From Streptomyces sulfonofaciens (lineage in GTDB: Bacteria > Actinomycetota > Actinomycetes > Streptomycetales > Streptomycetaceae): a DNA stretch of 64,000 bases. A model generated the notes under the pieces. It did no database searches. It saw only the letters and a list, made by a program, of their open reading frames with translations, and was not told the DNA's origin. Shown piece after piece: positions 44,695-53,079 of the stretch; positions within the stretch are counted from its first letter, which is position 1, and each line of letters starts with the position of its first letter. The stretch is taken from positions 227,346-291,345 of the forward strand of contig NZ_BNCD01000012.1 of NCBI RefSeq assembly GCF_014656295.1, in the 5' to 3' direction. A program made the translations under genes and the position numbers.

Positions 44695-45630
44695 TCAGGT
44701 GCAGAGGCCCGCCTCGTGCTCCGCGTGGCCCCCCGGTTCCAGTTGAAAGGTGCAGTGCTCGACGTCGAAGTGGTGGCCGAGGCAGTTCTGCAGCTCGTGC
44801 AGCATCCGCTCGTGTCCCGGGTCCGTGAGGGCGTCGGAGCTGACCACCACGTGCGCGGACAGCACCGGCATGCCCGAGGTGATCGTCCAGGCATGCAGGT
44901 CGTGCACGTCCTCCACGCCCGGCAGCGCCAGGATGTGGGCGCGCACATCGGCCATGTCGACGTCCTCGGGCGCGGCCTCCAGCAGGACGTTCAGCGTCTC
45001 GCGCAGCAGCTTCACGGTCCGCGGGACGATCATCACGGCGATCACCAGCGAGGCGATCGGGTCGGCGGCCTGCCAGCCGGTCGTCAGGATCACCGCCGCC
45101 GAGATCAGCACCGCCACCGAGCCCAGTGCGTCGGCGGCCACCTCCAGGAAGGCGCCGCGGACGTTGATGCTCTCCTGCCGTCCGCGCATCAGCAGCGTCA
45201 GCGAGACCATGTTCGCGACGAGGCCGAAGAGGGCGAAGGCCACCACGAGGCCGCCGGTGGTCTCCGCGGGGGTGAGGAAGCGGGCGACCGCCTCGTACAC
45301 CACGTAACTGCCGACGCCGAGCAGCAGCAGACAGTTGGCGAGGGCCGCCAGGATCTCCGCACGGGCGTAGCCGAAGGTACGCCTGCCGGTCGGCGGGCGG
45401 GCCGCGAAGTGGATCGCGAGCAGCGCCATCGCGAGGCCGAGCGCGTCGGTGGCCATGTGCGCCGCGTCCGCGATCAGGGCCAGCGAGTCGGCCAGCAGAC
45501 CGCCGGCGATCTCCGCGAGCGTGATGACCAGCGTGATCGACAGTGCGATCCGCAGCCGCCCGCGGTAGGCCTGCGCCGCGGTACCCGTGTGGGCGCCGTG
45601 CGCATGCCCGTGATCGTGCCCAGCCCCCAT
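44695..45630 (-). CDS. cation diffusion facilitator family transporter
   Basis: Six-helix metal/proton antiporter of 311 residues, probably for zinc or a similar divalent ion. His-rich N-terminus (HDHGHAHGAH), the TM2 site ALIADAAHMATDALGLAMAL and TM5 site EVAADALGSVAVLISA with the His/Asp pairs, and a cytoplasmic C-terminal domain (VEDVHDLHAWTITSG, HVVV, CTFQLE). ATG 45630 follows GGAGGA; a start 12 codons earlier lacks a ribosome site. A long inverted repeat upstream may be its control site. Confidence 0.92.
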   Translation of the reverse strand: MGAGHDHGHAHGAHTGTAAQAYRGRLRIALSITLVITLAEIAGGLLADSLALIADAAHMATDALGLAMALLAIHFAARPPTGRRTFGYARAEILAALANCLLLLGVGSYVVYEAVARFLTPAETTGGLVVAFALFGLVANMVSLTLLMRGRQESINVRGAFLEVAADALGSVAVLISAAVILTTGWQAADPIASLVIAVMIVPRTVKLLRETLNVLLEAAPEDVDMADVRAHILALPGVEDVHDLHAWTITSGMPVLSAHVVVSSDALTDPGHERMLHELQNCLGHHFDVEHCTFQLEPGGHAEHEAGLCT

Positions 45631-45742
45631 GCGCGCTTCCTCCGCCTCGGTCGACCCGTCGTCCACGACCTGCCCGACGCTCTTCAGTGAACTACGCCCC
45701 GGCGATACCGGGCAACTCGGTACTGAACACCGTTGTCACTGT

Positions 45743-45773
45743 TCTGACCTGCGCAAACGAAGTGCAGGTCAGA
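45743..45773. promoter_or_regulatory. 10-bp inverted repeat upstream of the cation efflux gene
   Basis: TCTGACCTGC (45743-45752) and GCAGGTCAGA (45764-45773) are exact complements with an 11-nt AT-richer spacer. It lies between the end of galE and the cation efflux start. The form suits either a metalloregulator operator or a galE terminator; the AT-rich spacer and the nearby GAAC/GTTC pair favour an operator. Confidence 0.45.
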
Positions 45774-45806
45774 GCGCCGGGCGGGTGTCTGCCGCCGGGC
45801 GCGGCA

Positions 45807-46841
45807 TCATCGGGCGGCGGCCTGCGGGTGGTGCTGGAGCCAGCCCTGCCAGGCGGACTCGACCATCTCGCGCACGCCGCGCCGGGCGCGCCAGCCCAGC
45901 ACCTCGGCGGCCCGGTCCGCGGCCGCCACGGCCCGCGGTGCGTCGCCCGGGCGGCGGGCCTCGACCAGGGCCGGACGGGTGTCGCCGGTGACCTCGCCGA
46001 TCAGGCCGATCAGCTCCCGGACGGACACGCCCTCGCCGCGTCCGATGTTCACCGTGAGATCGCCCCCGCCGTCCGCGCCGTGCGCCCCCCTGCTGAGGTC
46101 CGCGCCCGGGGCGTCGCCCGCACCGGTGCCGGCGAGCAGGCGGGCCGCCGCCAGGTGGGCGTCGGCGAGGTCGGCGACGTGGATGTAGTCACGGACGCAG
46201 CTTCCGTCCGGCGTCGGGTAGTCGGCACCGAAGATCCGGGGGGCCTCGCCGCGGGTGAGCCGGTCGAAGACCATCGGGATGACGTTGGACACGCCGGTGT
46301 CCGCGAGCCGGGGCTCGGCCGCCCCCGCGACGTTGAAGTAGCGCAGACAGGCCGTCCGGATGCCGTGCGCCCGGCCCGCGGCCCGGACCAGCCACTCACC
46401 GGCGAGCTTGGTCTCCCCGTACGGGTTCATCGGGGCACAGGGCGTGTCCTCGGTGATCAGGTTCACATCGGGATTGCCGTAGACGGCGGCGGAGGAGGAG
46501 AAGACGAACCGCGTGATCCCGGCCGCCGCCACCGCTTCGAGGAGCGCGGCGAGGCCACCGATGTTGTCCCGGTAGTACCGCAGCGGCTGCTCCACGGACT
46601 CGCCGACCTGCTTGTGCGCCGCGAGGTGCACCACGCCCGTCACCCCGTGCTCCAAGCACAGCCGCTTCAGCAGTCCCTCGTCCGAGACGGAGCCCCGGAC
46701 CACCGGGACCTCGGGCGCCAGGCGCTCGCGCACCCCCGTCGAGAAGTCGTCGAGCACGACCACCCGCTCGCCCGTGCCTGTCATGGCCCGCACCACATGG
46801 GCCCCGATGTAGCCGGCTCCGCCGGTGATAAGCCACGTCAT
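45807..46841 (-). CDS. galE: UDP-glucose 4-epimerase
   Basis: Extended SDR of 344 residues making UDP-galactose from UDP-glucose. N-terminal TGGAGYIGAHV binds NAD; catalytic Ser and Tyr-x3-Lys are in SSSAAVYG and NPYGETK; RYFNVAGA and SCVRDYIHVADLADAH are GalE-specific. A 16-residue Gly/Asp-rich insertion (GADLSRGAHGADGGGD) interrupts the C-terminal domain before LTVNIGRGEGVSV. Could supply UDP-sugar to the divergent glycoconjugate cluster. Confidence 0.92.
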   Translation of the reverse strand: MTWLITGGAGYIGAHVVRAMTGTGERVVVLDDFSTGVRERLAPEVPVVRGSVSDEGLLKRLCLEHGVTGVVHLAAHKQVGESVEQPLRYYRDNIGGLAALLEAVAAAGITRFVFSSSAAVYGNPDVNLITEDTPCAPMNPYGETKLAGEWLVRAAGRAHGIRTACLRYFNVAGAAEPRLADTGVSNVIPMVFDRLTRGEAPRIFGADYPTPDGSCVRDYIHVADLADAHLAAARLLAGTGAGDAPGADLSRGAHGADGGGDLTVNIGRGEGVSVRELIGLIGEVTGDTRPALVEARRPGDAPRAVAAADRAAEVLGWRARRGVREMVESAWQGWLQHHPQAAAR

Positions 46842-47488
46842 GGGCGCCAGACTATGCCGGACCCGGCGAATCGCCCGCGCCCCGGTCCGGGCCCGGCCCC
46901 AGGCAAGGACCGTCCGGCCCCGCCCTCCGGCCTGCGCGGTCCCGAGCCCCTTCGAGCCTTGCCGAGACCTCCTCCAGTCCCTCGTGGTCCCGTCCGGGGT
47001 CCCTTGGCGCGCGCCCGCTCCCCGGCCGCCGCCGCGCCCGCCCTCCGGCCCCCGCCCCGCCCCGGGGCGACGTGCGCCGTGCGCGGCGGCCCGGCCGGGT
47101 CGCGCGGGCGCCGACCGCCGGGCTCGCCCGCCTCGGCCGTGTGCGCATCCGTCCCGCGTGCGTCCGTCCCACGCAGGTCCCCGCGTACGTCGTCCCGGGG
47201 CCCCGGGTGTGCCGGATGTGCCGGGCGCCCCGGGTGTGCCGGGTCACCCGAGTGGCGGCGCGCGGCCGCGCGTGGTGGCACGGGTGGTGGGAACGGGGCG
47301 TCCCGGCCGCCCTCCGCCCGCCGGAGCCCGGGGCTGCGCCGATCGGAGCGTGAACGGCCGGTGAACACCCTCTTCCCGTCATCCGATAGCCTCTGCCGAC
47401 ATGCCGCCCGGCCGTCCCGGCCAGGAGCGCCCCCGTCCCGCACATGCCCCGGTGCCCCGACGCGCCGGCCCCCAAGGAGTGAGTTCGT
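46842..47488. other. long intergenic region before the polyol-phosphate cluster
   Basis: About 650 bp without a supported gene. It holds a 15-bp direct repeat CCCCGGGTGTGCCGG (47201-47215 and 47228-47242, 27-bp period). Two GTGAAC hexamers stand 11 bp apart (47350, 47361), and a CGATAG box follows the second by 17 bp, a possible promoter for the cluster. A strong AAGGAG box at 47474 ends the region. Confidence 0.5.
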
Positions 47489-49324
47489 CTGTCGACCGCC
47501 ATCCTCACCGGCCAGCCGGTCCCCGGATCATCGCTCGAAGACGATCTGCGGTCACTCGGCTTCGACGTGCGCCACGCCACAGGCACCGCGGACGTCCGGA
47601 CGCTGCTCACCGACGTCCCGGCAGGACAGCGCACGGCCGTGGTCGACACCCGCTTCGTCGGCCACCGGCACGCCCTGCGGCTCGGCCTGACCGACCCCCG
47701 CTTCCCGGCCGGCACGGTGCCCGGCGCCGTCGCGGTCCAGGGCGGCGCCCGCCAGGAGCTCCTGCGCGCCCTGGCCGCCGAGGAGGAGACGCGCCCGGCA
47801 GGCCCGGCCTCCGCCGGCACCGTGGCCACCGCCCTCACCGACCGCCTCACCGCGGCCCTGGAGGCCGGAGGCACGCCGGTGCACCGCCCGGAGCTCGGCA
47901 CCCTCGTCGCCGCCGTCCCCGAGGACCCGCAGGCCCGCAACGAGGCCCGGCAGGCCGTCGCCGCCGTCGACGAGGAAGACGTCCGGCTGCGCAGCGCCGT
48001 GAAGTCGCGCGACGGGTTCTTCACCACGTTCTGCATCAGCCCCTACTCGCGCTACCTGGCCCGCTGGTGCGCCCGCCGCGGCCTGACGCCCAATCAGGTG
48101 ACGACGGCGTCGCTGCTCACCGCGCTGATCGCTGCCGGCTGCGCGGCCACCGGCACCCGGGTCGGCTACATCGCCGCGGGCGTGCTGCTGCTCTGCTCCT
48201 TCGTGCTCGACTGCACCGACGGGCAGCTCGCCCGCTACGCGCTGAAGTACTCGACGCTCGGCGCCTGGCTCGACGCCACGTTCGACCGGGCCAAGGAGTA
48301 CGCCTACTACGCGGGACTCGCCCTCGGCGCGGCGGCCGGCAGCGGCGCGGGGGCAGGCGACGACGTGTGGGCGCTGGCGCTCGGTGCGATGGTGCTGCAG
48401 ACCTGCCGCCACGTCGTCGACTTCTCGTTCAACGAGGCCAACCACGACGCGACTGCCAACACCAGCCCCACCGCCGCGCTGTCGGACCGGCTCGACAGCG
48501 TCGGCTGGACCGTCTGGCTGCGGCGGATGATCGTGCTGCCGATCGGCGAGCGCTGGGCGCTGATAGCGGTGCTCACCGCCGCGACGACACCCCGGATCAC
48601 GCTGGTGGTGCTGCTCATCGGCTGTGCGTTCGCGGCCTGTTACACCACCGCGGGCCGGGTGCTGCGCTCGCTCACCAGGCGGGCGCGGCGCACCGACCGG
48701 GCGGCGGGGGCGCTCGCGGACCTCGCCGACCGCGGGATCCTCGCGGCGGCCTTCTCCGCCGCCGCACAGCGCCTCGCGCCCCGGTTCCCGTCGTTCGCGC
48801 CGCCCGCGATCGCCCTGCTCGGCGGTGCGGCCGTCGTCGCGGTCAGCGCCTTCACCCCCTTCGGTGACACCTGGCCGGTCGTCGCCGCCTGCGTGTACTG
48901 CGCCGCCGCCGGACTCGCCACCGCGCGGCCCCTCAAGGGCGCCCTGGACTGGCTGGTGCCGCCCTTCTTCCGGGCCGCCGAGTACGGCACCGTCCTGGTG
49001 CTCGCCGCCCGCGCGGAGGTGAACGGCGCCTTGCCCGCGGCTTTCGGGCTGGTGGCCGCCGTCGCCTACCATCACTACGACACGGTGTACCGCATCCGCG
49101 GGAACGCCGGGGCACCTCCGTACTGGCTGGTGCGCTCGATCGGCGGGCACGAGGGCCGGACACTTCTGGTCACCGTTCTCGCCGCGGTGCTCACCGCCAC
49201 AGGTTTCACCGCCGCGCTCACGGTCCTGGCCGTGCTCGTGGCCCTCGTGGTGCTGGCCGAAAGCGTCCGCTTCTGGATCTCCTCGGCGGCACCCGCAGTA
49301 CACGACGAAGGAGAACCCGCATGA
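47489..49324 (+). CDS. large CDP-alcohol phosphotransferase, multidomain membrane protein
   Basis: Protein of about 611 residues. The N-terminal 170 residues are a soluble domain of unknown type (TAILTGQPVPGSS, VVDTRFVGHRHALRLG). A CDP-alcohol phosphotransferase domain follows with the complete signature D-x2-DG-x2-AR-x8-G-x3-D-x3-D (DCTDGQLARY...GAWLDATFD, from Asp241). The C-terminal 300 residues are hydrophobic helices (DUF5941-like, from memory). The family-like start follows a CTG at 47489 that sits nine bases after AAGGAG; the first conventional codon is GTG 47567, which would lose 26 conserved-looking residues. First gene of a seven-gene cluster, overlapping the next by ATGA. Confidence 0.8.
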   Translation: MSTAILTGQPVPGSSLEDDLRSLGFDVRHATGTADVRTLLTDVPAGQRTAVVDTRFVGHRHALRLGLTDPRFPAGTVPGAVAVQGGARQELLRALAAEEETRPAGPASAGTVATALTDRLTAALEAGGTPVHRPELGTLVAAVPEDPQARNEARQAVAAVDEEDVRLRSAVKSRDGFFTTFCISPYSRYLARWCARRGLTPNQVTTASLLTALIAAGCAATGTRVGYIAAGVLLLCSFVLDCTDGQLARYALKYSTLGAWLDATFDRAKEYAYYAGLALGAAAGSGAGAGDDVWALALGAMVLQTCRHVVDFSFNEANHDATANTSPTAALSDRLDSVGWTVWLRRMIVLPIGERWALIAVLTAATTPRITLVVLLIGCAFAACYTTAGRVLRSLTRRARRTDRAAGALADLADRGILAAAFSAAAQRLAPRFPSFAPPAIALLGGAAVVAVSAFTPFGDTWPVVAACVYCAAAGLATARPLKGALDWLVPPFFRAAEYGTVLVLAARAEVNGALPAAFGLVAAVAYHHYDTVYRIRGNAGAPPYWLVRSIGGHEGRTLLVTVLAAVLTATGFTAALTVLAVLVALVVLAESVRFWISSAAPAVHDEGEPA

Positions 49325-50079
49325 TCGGCCTCGTGCTGGCGGCCGGCGCCGGACGGCGTCTGCGTCCCTACACCGACAGCCTCCCCAAGGCTCTGGTGCC
49401 GGTCGGCCGCGCGGGCATAGAGGCCGAGGACGGCCCCACGGTGCTCGACCTGACGCTCGCCAACTTCGCCGAGGTCGGTCTCACCGAGGCCGCGATCATC
49501 GTCGGGTACCGCAAGGAGGCCGTCTACGCGCGCAAGGCGATCCTGGAGGCCAGGTACGGCATCGAGCTCACGCTGATCGACAACGACAAGGCGGAGGAGT
49601 GGAACAACGCCTACTCCCTCTGGTGCGGCCGGGACGCCGTCCGGCACAGCGTGATCCTCGCCAACGGCGACACGATCCACCCGGTCTCCGTGGAGCGCAC
49701 CCTGCTCGACGCGCGTGACGGCGAAAAGAAGATCATCCTCGCCCTCGACACGGTGAAGCAACTGGCCGACGAGGAGATGAAGGTCGTCGCCGACCCCGTC
49801 AAGGGCGTCCGCAGGATCACCAAGCTGATGGACCCCGCCGAGGCCACCGGGGAGTACATCGGCGTCACCCTCATCGAGGGCGAGGCCGCTCCCGAGCTCG
49901 CCGACGCGCTCAGGGTCACCTACGAGCGCGACCCCCAGCTCTACTACGAGGACGGCTACCAGGAGCTGGTGAACCGCGGCTTCAGGATCGACGTGGCGCC
50001 CATCGGCGATGTGCCGTGGGTCGAGATCGACGACCACGACGACCTGGCCCGGGGACGGGAGATCGTATGCCGGTACTGA
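49321..50079 (+). CDS. sugar-/polyol-phosphate nucleotidyltransferase (LicC/IPCT-like)
   Basis: NTP-transferase of 252 residues. The nucleotide loop is LVLAAGAGRRLRPYTDSLPKALVPVG; IIVGYRKEAV, YGIELTLIDNDKAEEWNNAYSLW and LANGD (metal Asp) follow. The NNAYSLW segment recalls choline-phosphate and inositol-phosphate cytidylyltransferases. It therefore probably makes a CDP-alcohol for one of the two neighbouring CDP-alcohol phosphotransferases. The ATG overlaps the previous stop, and the end overlaps the dehydrogenase start by 13 bp. Confidence 0.85.
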   Translation: MIGLVLAAGAGRRLRPYTDSLPKALVPVGRAGIEAEDGPTVLDLTLANFAEVGLTEAAIIVGYRKEAVYARKAILEARYGIELTLIDNDKAEEWNNAYSLWCGRDAVRHSVILANGDTIHPVSVERTLLDARDGEKKIILALDTVKQLADEEMKVVADPVKGVRRITKLMDPAEATGEYIGVTLIEGEAAPELADALRVTYERDPQLYYEDGYQELVNRGFRIDVAPIGDVPWVEIDDHDDLARGREIVCRY

Positions 50080-51131
50080 CCAGGCTGATCCCCTCACCCG
50101 TCGTCGTCGACATCCGGCGCGGCGCGCTCGACGACCTTGCCGCGATCCTGTCCGACCAGCGCATCGCCCCCTCCGGACGGATGGCATTCGCCATCAGCGG
50201 CGGGTCCGGGCAGGCCCTGCGCGAGCGGTTCGCACCCACACTGCCCGGCGCGGACTGGTTCGACGACGCAGACGGAACCATCGACGGCGCCGTGCGGCTG
50301 GCCGATTCGATCAAGAAGGCCGGCCACTACGACACGGTGGTCGGACTCGGCGGCGGCAAGATCATCGACTGTGCCAAGTACGCGGCGGCGCGTGTGGGCC
50401 TGCCGTTGGTCGCCGTGGCCACCAACCTCGCCAACGACGGGCTGTGCTCGCCGGTGGCCACCCTCGACAACGACGCAGGCCGCGGTTCCTACGGTGTGCC
50501 CAACCCGATAGGGATCGTCATCGACCTGGACGTCATCCGGGACGCTCCGGTGCGCTACGTGCGGGCCGGTATCGGGGACGTGATCTGCAAGATCTCCGCC
50601 GTGGCCGACTGGGAGCTGTCGCACCGGGAGACCGGCGAACAGATCGACGGTCTGGCCGCGGCCATGGCCCGCCAGGCGGCAGAGGCGGTACTGCGCCATC
50701 CCGGCGGCGTCGGCGACGACGACTTCCTGACCACGCTCTCCGAGGCCCTGGTCCTGTGCGGCATCTCCATGTCCGTGGCCGGTGACAGCCGGCCCGCGTC
50801 CGGTGCCTGCCACGAGATCAGCCATGCGTTCGACCTGGTGTTCCCCAAACGCTGTGCCCTGCACGGCGAGCAGTGCGGTCTCGGCGGTGCGTTCGCCACC
50901 TATCTGCGGGGCGACCACGACATGGCCCGGCAGATGGCCGGCGTCCTGCGCCAGCACGGCCTGCCCGTGCTGCCCGAGGAGATCGGCTTCACGGCGGACG
51001 AGTTCATCCAGGTGGTGGAGTTCGCCCCGAAGACCCGCCCCGGCCGCTACACCATCCTCGAACACCTCGACCTGTCCACCCATGAGATCAAGGACCGATA
51101 CGCCGACTATGCCAAGGCCATCAGTAGCTGA
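50067..51131 (+). CDS. glycerol-1-phosphate dehydrogenase-like enzyme (AraM/EgsA family)
   Basis: Iron/zinc-alcohol-dehydrogenase fold, 354 residues. VVGLGGGKIIDCAKYAA (about 92-108) binds NAD(P); VATNLANDGLCSPVA and AGIGDVICKISAVADWELSH are as in glycerol-1-phosphate dehydrogenases. The metal ligands by analogy are Asp171, His249 (in SRPASGACHEISHAFD) and His266 (LHGEQCGLG). It would reduce dihydroxyacetone phosphate to sn-glycerol-1-phosphate, the archaeal-type stereoisomer, or act on a related polyol phosphate. Dehydroquinate-synthase-like relatives are a weaker alternative. Overlaps both neighbours. Confidence 0.83.
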   Translation: MPVLTRLIPSPVVVDIRRGALDDLAAILSDQRIAPSGRMAFAISGGSGQALRERFAPTLPGADWFDDADGTIDGAVRLADSIKKAGHYDTVVGLGGGKIIDCAKYAAARVGLPLVAVATNLANDGLCSPVATLDNDAGRGSYGVPNPIGIVIDLDVIRDAPVRYVRAGIGDVICKISAVADWELSHRETGEQIDGLAAAMARQAAEAVLRHPGGVGDDDFLTTLSEALVLCGISMSVAGDSRPASGACHEISHAFDLVFPKRCALHGEQCGLGGAFATYLRGDHDMARQMAGVLRQHGLPVLPEEIGFTADEFIQVVEFAPKTRPGRYTILEHLDLSTHEIKDRYADYAKAISS

Positions 51132-51888
51132 ACTCCGTCCCGTCGTTCACCCCGCAGGGGTGAAGGACCGGCGCAGCGGTGAGCATTGGGGGGGACGCCT
51201 GTACATGCGGGAAATCTCGCTGCGGGTGGACCGGTACCTGGTGAACACCAGGGTCACGCCCAACCAGCTCACCTACCTGATGACCCTCTTCGGCGTCCTC
51301 GCCGCGCCGGCGCTGCTGGTGCCCGGCATCACCGGCGCGGTGCTCGGCGTGGTCGCGGTCCAGCTCTACCTGCTGCTCGACTGCGTGGACGGCGAGATTG
51401 CCCGCTGGAAGAAGCAGTTCTCGCTCGGCGGGGTGTACCTGGACCGGGTCGGCGCCTACCTGTGCGACGCCGCGGTCCTGGTCGGCCTCGGCCTGCGTGC
51501 CGCGGACCTGTGGGGGTCCGGGCGCATCGACTGGCTGTGGGCCTTCCTCGGCACGCTCGCCGCACTCGGTGCCGTCCTGATCAAGGCCGAGACCGACCTC
51601 GTCGGCGTCGCCCGGCACCAGGGCGGGCTGCCGCCCGTCAAGGAGGCGGCGAGTGAGCCCCGCTCCTCCGGCATAGCACTGGCCCGCAGGGCCGCCGCAG
51701 CACTCAAGTTCCACCGGCTGGTCCTCGGCATCGAGGCCTCGCTGCTGATCCTCGTTCTCGCGATCCTGGACGCGGTCCGCGGGGACCTGTTCTTCACCCG
51801 GCTCGGCACCGCCGTGCTCGCCGCCATCGCGCTCGTGCAGAGCCTGCTCCACCTGGTCTCCATCCTGGCGTCCAGCAGGCTGAAGTGA
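51109..51888 (+). CDS. second CDP-alcohol phosphotransferase
   Basis: Integral membrane protein of 259 residues. The CDP-alcohol phosphotransferase signature begins at Asp91 (DCVDGEIARW) and continues GGVYLDRVGAYLCD: Asp91, Asp94, Gly95, Ala98, Arg99, Gly108 and Asp112 fit, but the fourth acidic position (116) is Ala. Six or so hydrophobic helices follow. ATG 51109 overlaps the previous gene by 23 bp; an in-frame GTG at 51160 lies on the distal arm of a small hairpin and is an alternative. Transfers a phospho-alcohol from CDP-alcohol, partner unknown. Confidence 0.82.
   Translation: MPRPSVAELRPVVHPAGVKDRRSGEHWGGRLYMREISLRVDRYLVNTRVTPNQLTYLMTLFGVLAAPALLVPGITGAVLGVVAVQLYLLLDCVDGEIARWKKQFSLGGVYLDRVGAYLCDAAVLVGLGLRAADLWGSGRIDWLWAFLGTLAALGAVLIKAETDLVGVARHQGGLPPVKEAASEPRSSGIALARRAAAALKFHRLVLGIEASLLILVLAILDAVRGDLFFTRLGTAVLAAIALVQSLLHLVSILASSRLK
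51146..51164 (+). promoter_or_regulatory. hairpin near the start of the second CDP-alcohol phosphotransferase
   Basis: TTCACCCC (51146-51153), GCA loop, GGGGTGAA (51157-51164): a perfect stem at the junction after the dehydrogenase stop. It includes the alternative GTG start and could modulate translation or mark mRNA processing. Confidence 0.35.
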
Positions 51889-51896
51889 GGACGTCC

Positions 51897-52958
51897 GTGA
51901 GCCCTGACACCGAGAGCACGCCACTGAGGGTGGGTGCGGTCATCATCACCATGGGCACCCGTCCGGCCGAGCTGCGCGCGCTGATCGACTCGATCGCCAA
52001 GCAGGACGGCGACCCGGTCGAGGTGGTCGTGGTCGGCAACGGCTCACCGGTGCCCGACGTCACCGGCCTCTCCTGCCCCGTACGGACCGTGGAACTGCCC
52101 GAGAACCTGGGCATTCCGGGCGGTCGCAACGTGGGCATCGAGGCATTCCGCACCGGCTCGGACCCGGCCGCACCCGCCGGCAGCCCCCTCCAGGGCGGCG
52201 CGGCGGTCGCGGGCGGTACGGCGAGCACGCCGGGCGCGGGCGGCACGGCCGGCTCGGACCGGCCGGGCGCCGCCGGGCGGCCCCCCACCGGCGCCGGTGC
52301 CCGGTCCGGCCCCTTCGACGTGGACGTCCTGCTCTTCCTCGACGACGACGGGCTGCTCGCCCACCACGACACCGCCAAGCTGTGCCGCGAGGCATTCGCC
52401 GCCGACCCCGAGCTCGGCATCATCAGCTTCCGCATCGCCGATCCCGAGACCGGCGTCACCCAGCGCCGTCACGTTCCGCGACTGCGCGCCTCCGACCCGA
52501 TGCGCTCCTCGCGCGTGACCACGTTCCTCGGCGGTGCGAACGCCGTGCGCACCCAGGTCATCGCCGACGTGGGCGGTCTGCCCGGGGACTTCTTCTACGC
52601 CCACGAGGAGACCGACCTCGCATGGCGGGCCCTGGACGCGGGCTGGATGATCGACTACCGCTCCGACATGGTCCTCTTCCACCCCGCCACCGCGCCGTCC
52701 CGGCACGCGGTCTACCACCGGATGGTGGCCCGCAACCGCGTCTGGCTGGCCCGCCGCAACCTCCCCGCCGCCCTGATCCCCGTCTACCTCGGCGTCTGGC
52801 TGCTGCTGACGCTGCTCAGGCGGCCCTCGCGCGCCGGGCTCAAGGCGTGGTTCGGCGGCTTCAGGGAGGGCTGGGCCACGGCCTGCGGACCCCGCAGGCC
52901 GATGAAGTGGCGTACGGTGTGGCGGCTGACCCGACTGGGCCGGCCCCCCATCATCTGA
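51897..52958 (+). CDS. family 2 glycosyltransferase
   Basis: GT-A glycosyltransferase of 353 residues. Start VGAVIITMGTRPAELRALIDSI, then VVVGNGSP, ENLGIPGGRNVGIEAF, the DxD-type motif LLFLDDDG and FFYAHEETDLAWRALDAGW, typical of rhamnosyl/mycofactocin-type GT2 enzymes. A C-terminal hydrophobic segment (LIPVYLGVWLLLTLL) may anchor it. Between residues about 85 and 140 sits an Ala/Gly/Pro-rich insertion without family similarity, inside the catalytic domain. GTG 51897 has GAGGA upstream. Likely decorates the product of the cluster. Confidence 0.87.
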   Translation: MSPDTESTPLRVGAVIITMGTRPAELRALIDSIAKQDGDPVEVVVVGNGSPVPDVTGLSCPVRTVELPENLGIPGGRNVGIEAFRTGSDPAAPAGSPLQGGAAVAGGTASTPGAGGTAGSDRPGAAGRPPTGAGARSGPFDVDVLLFLDDDGLLAHHDTAKLCREAFAADPELGIISFRIADPETGVTQRRHVPRLRASDPMRSSRVTTFLGGANAVRTQVIADVGGLPGDFFYAHEETDLAWRALDAGWMIDYRSDMVLFHPATAPSRHAVYHRMVARNRVWLARRNLPAALIPVYLGVWLLLTLLRRPSRAGLKAWFGGFREGWATACGPRRPMKWRTVWRLTRLGRPPII

Positions 52959-53079
52959 GAAGCTCGGATCTGAACGCAGCCGGCCGTGTCCACGGCCCCC
53001 GGCTTCCGCCCACGCCACGGCCCCGGGCTTCTGCCCACGCCCCGGAGGACCGGGCCGAAGACGACGAAAGTTTCCGCCT

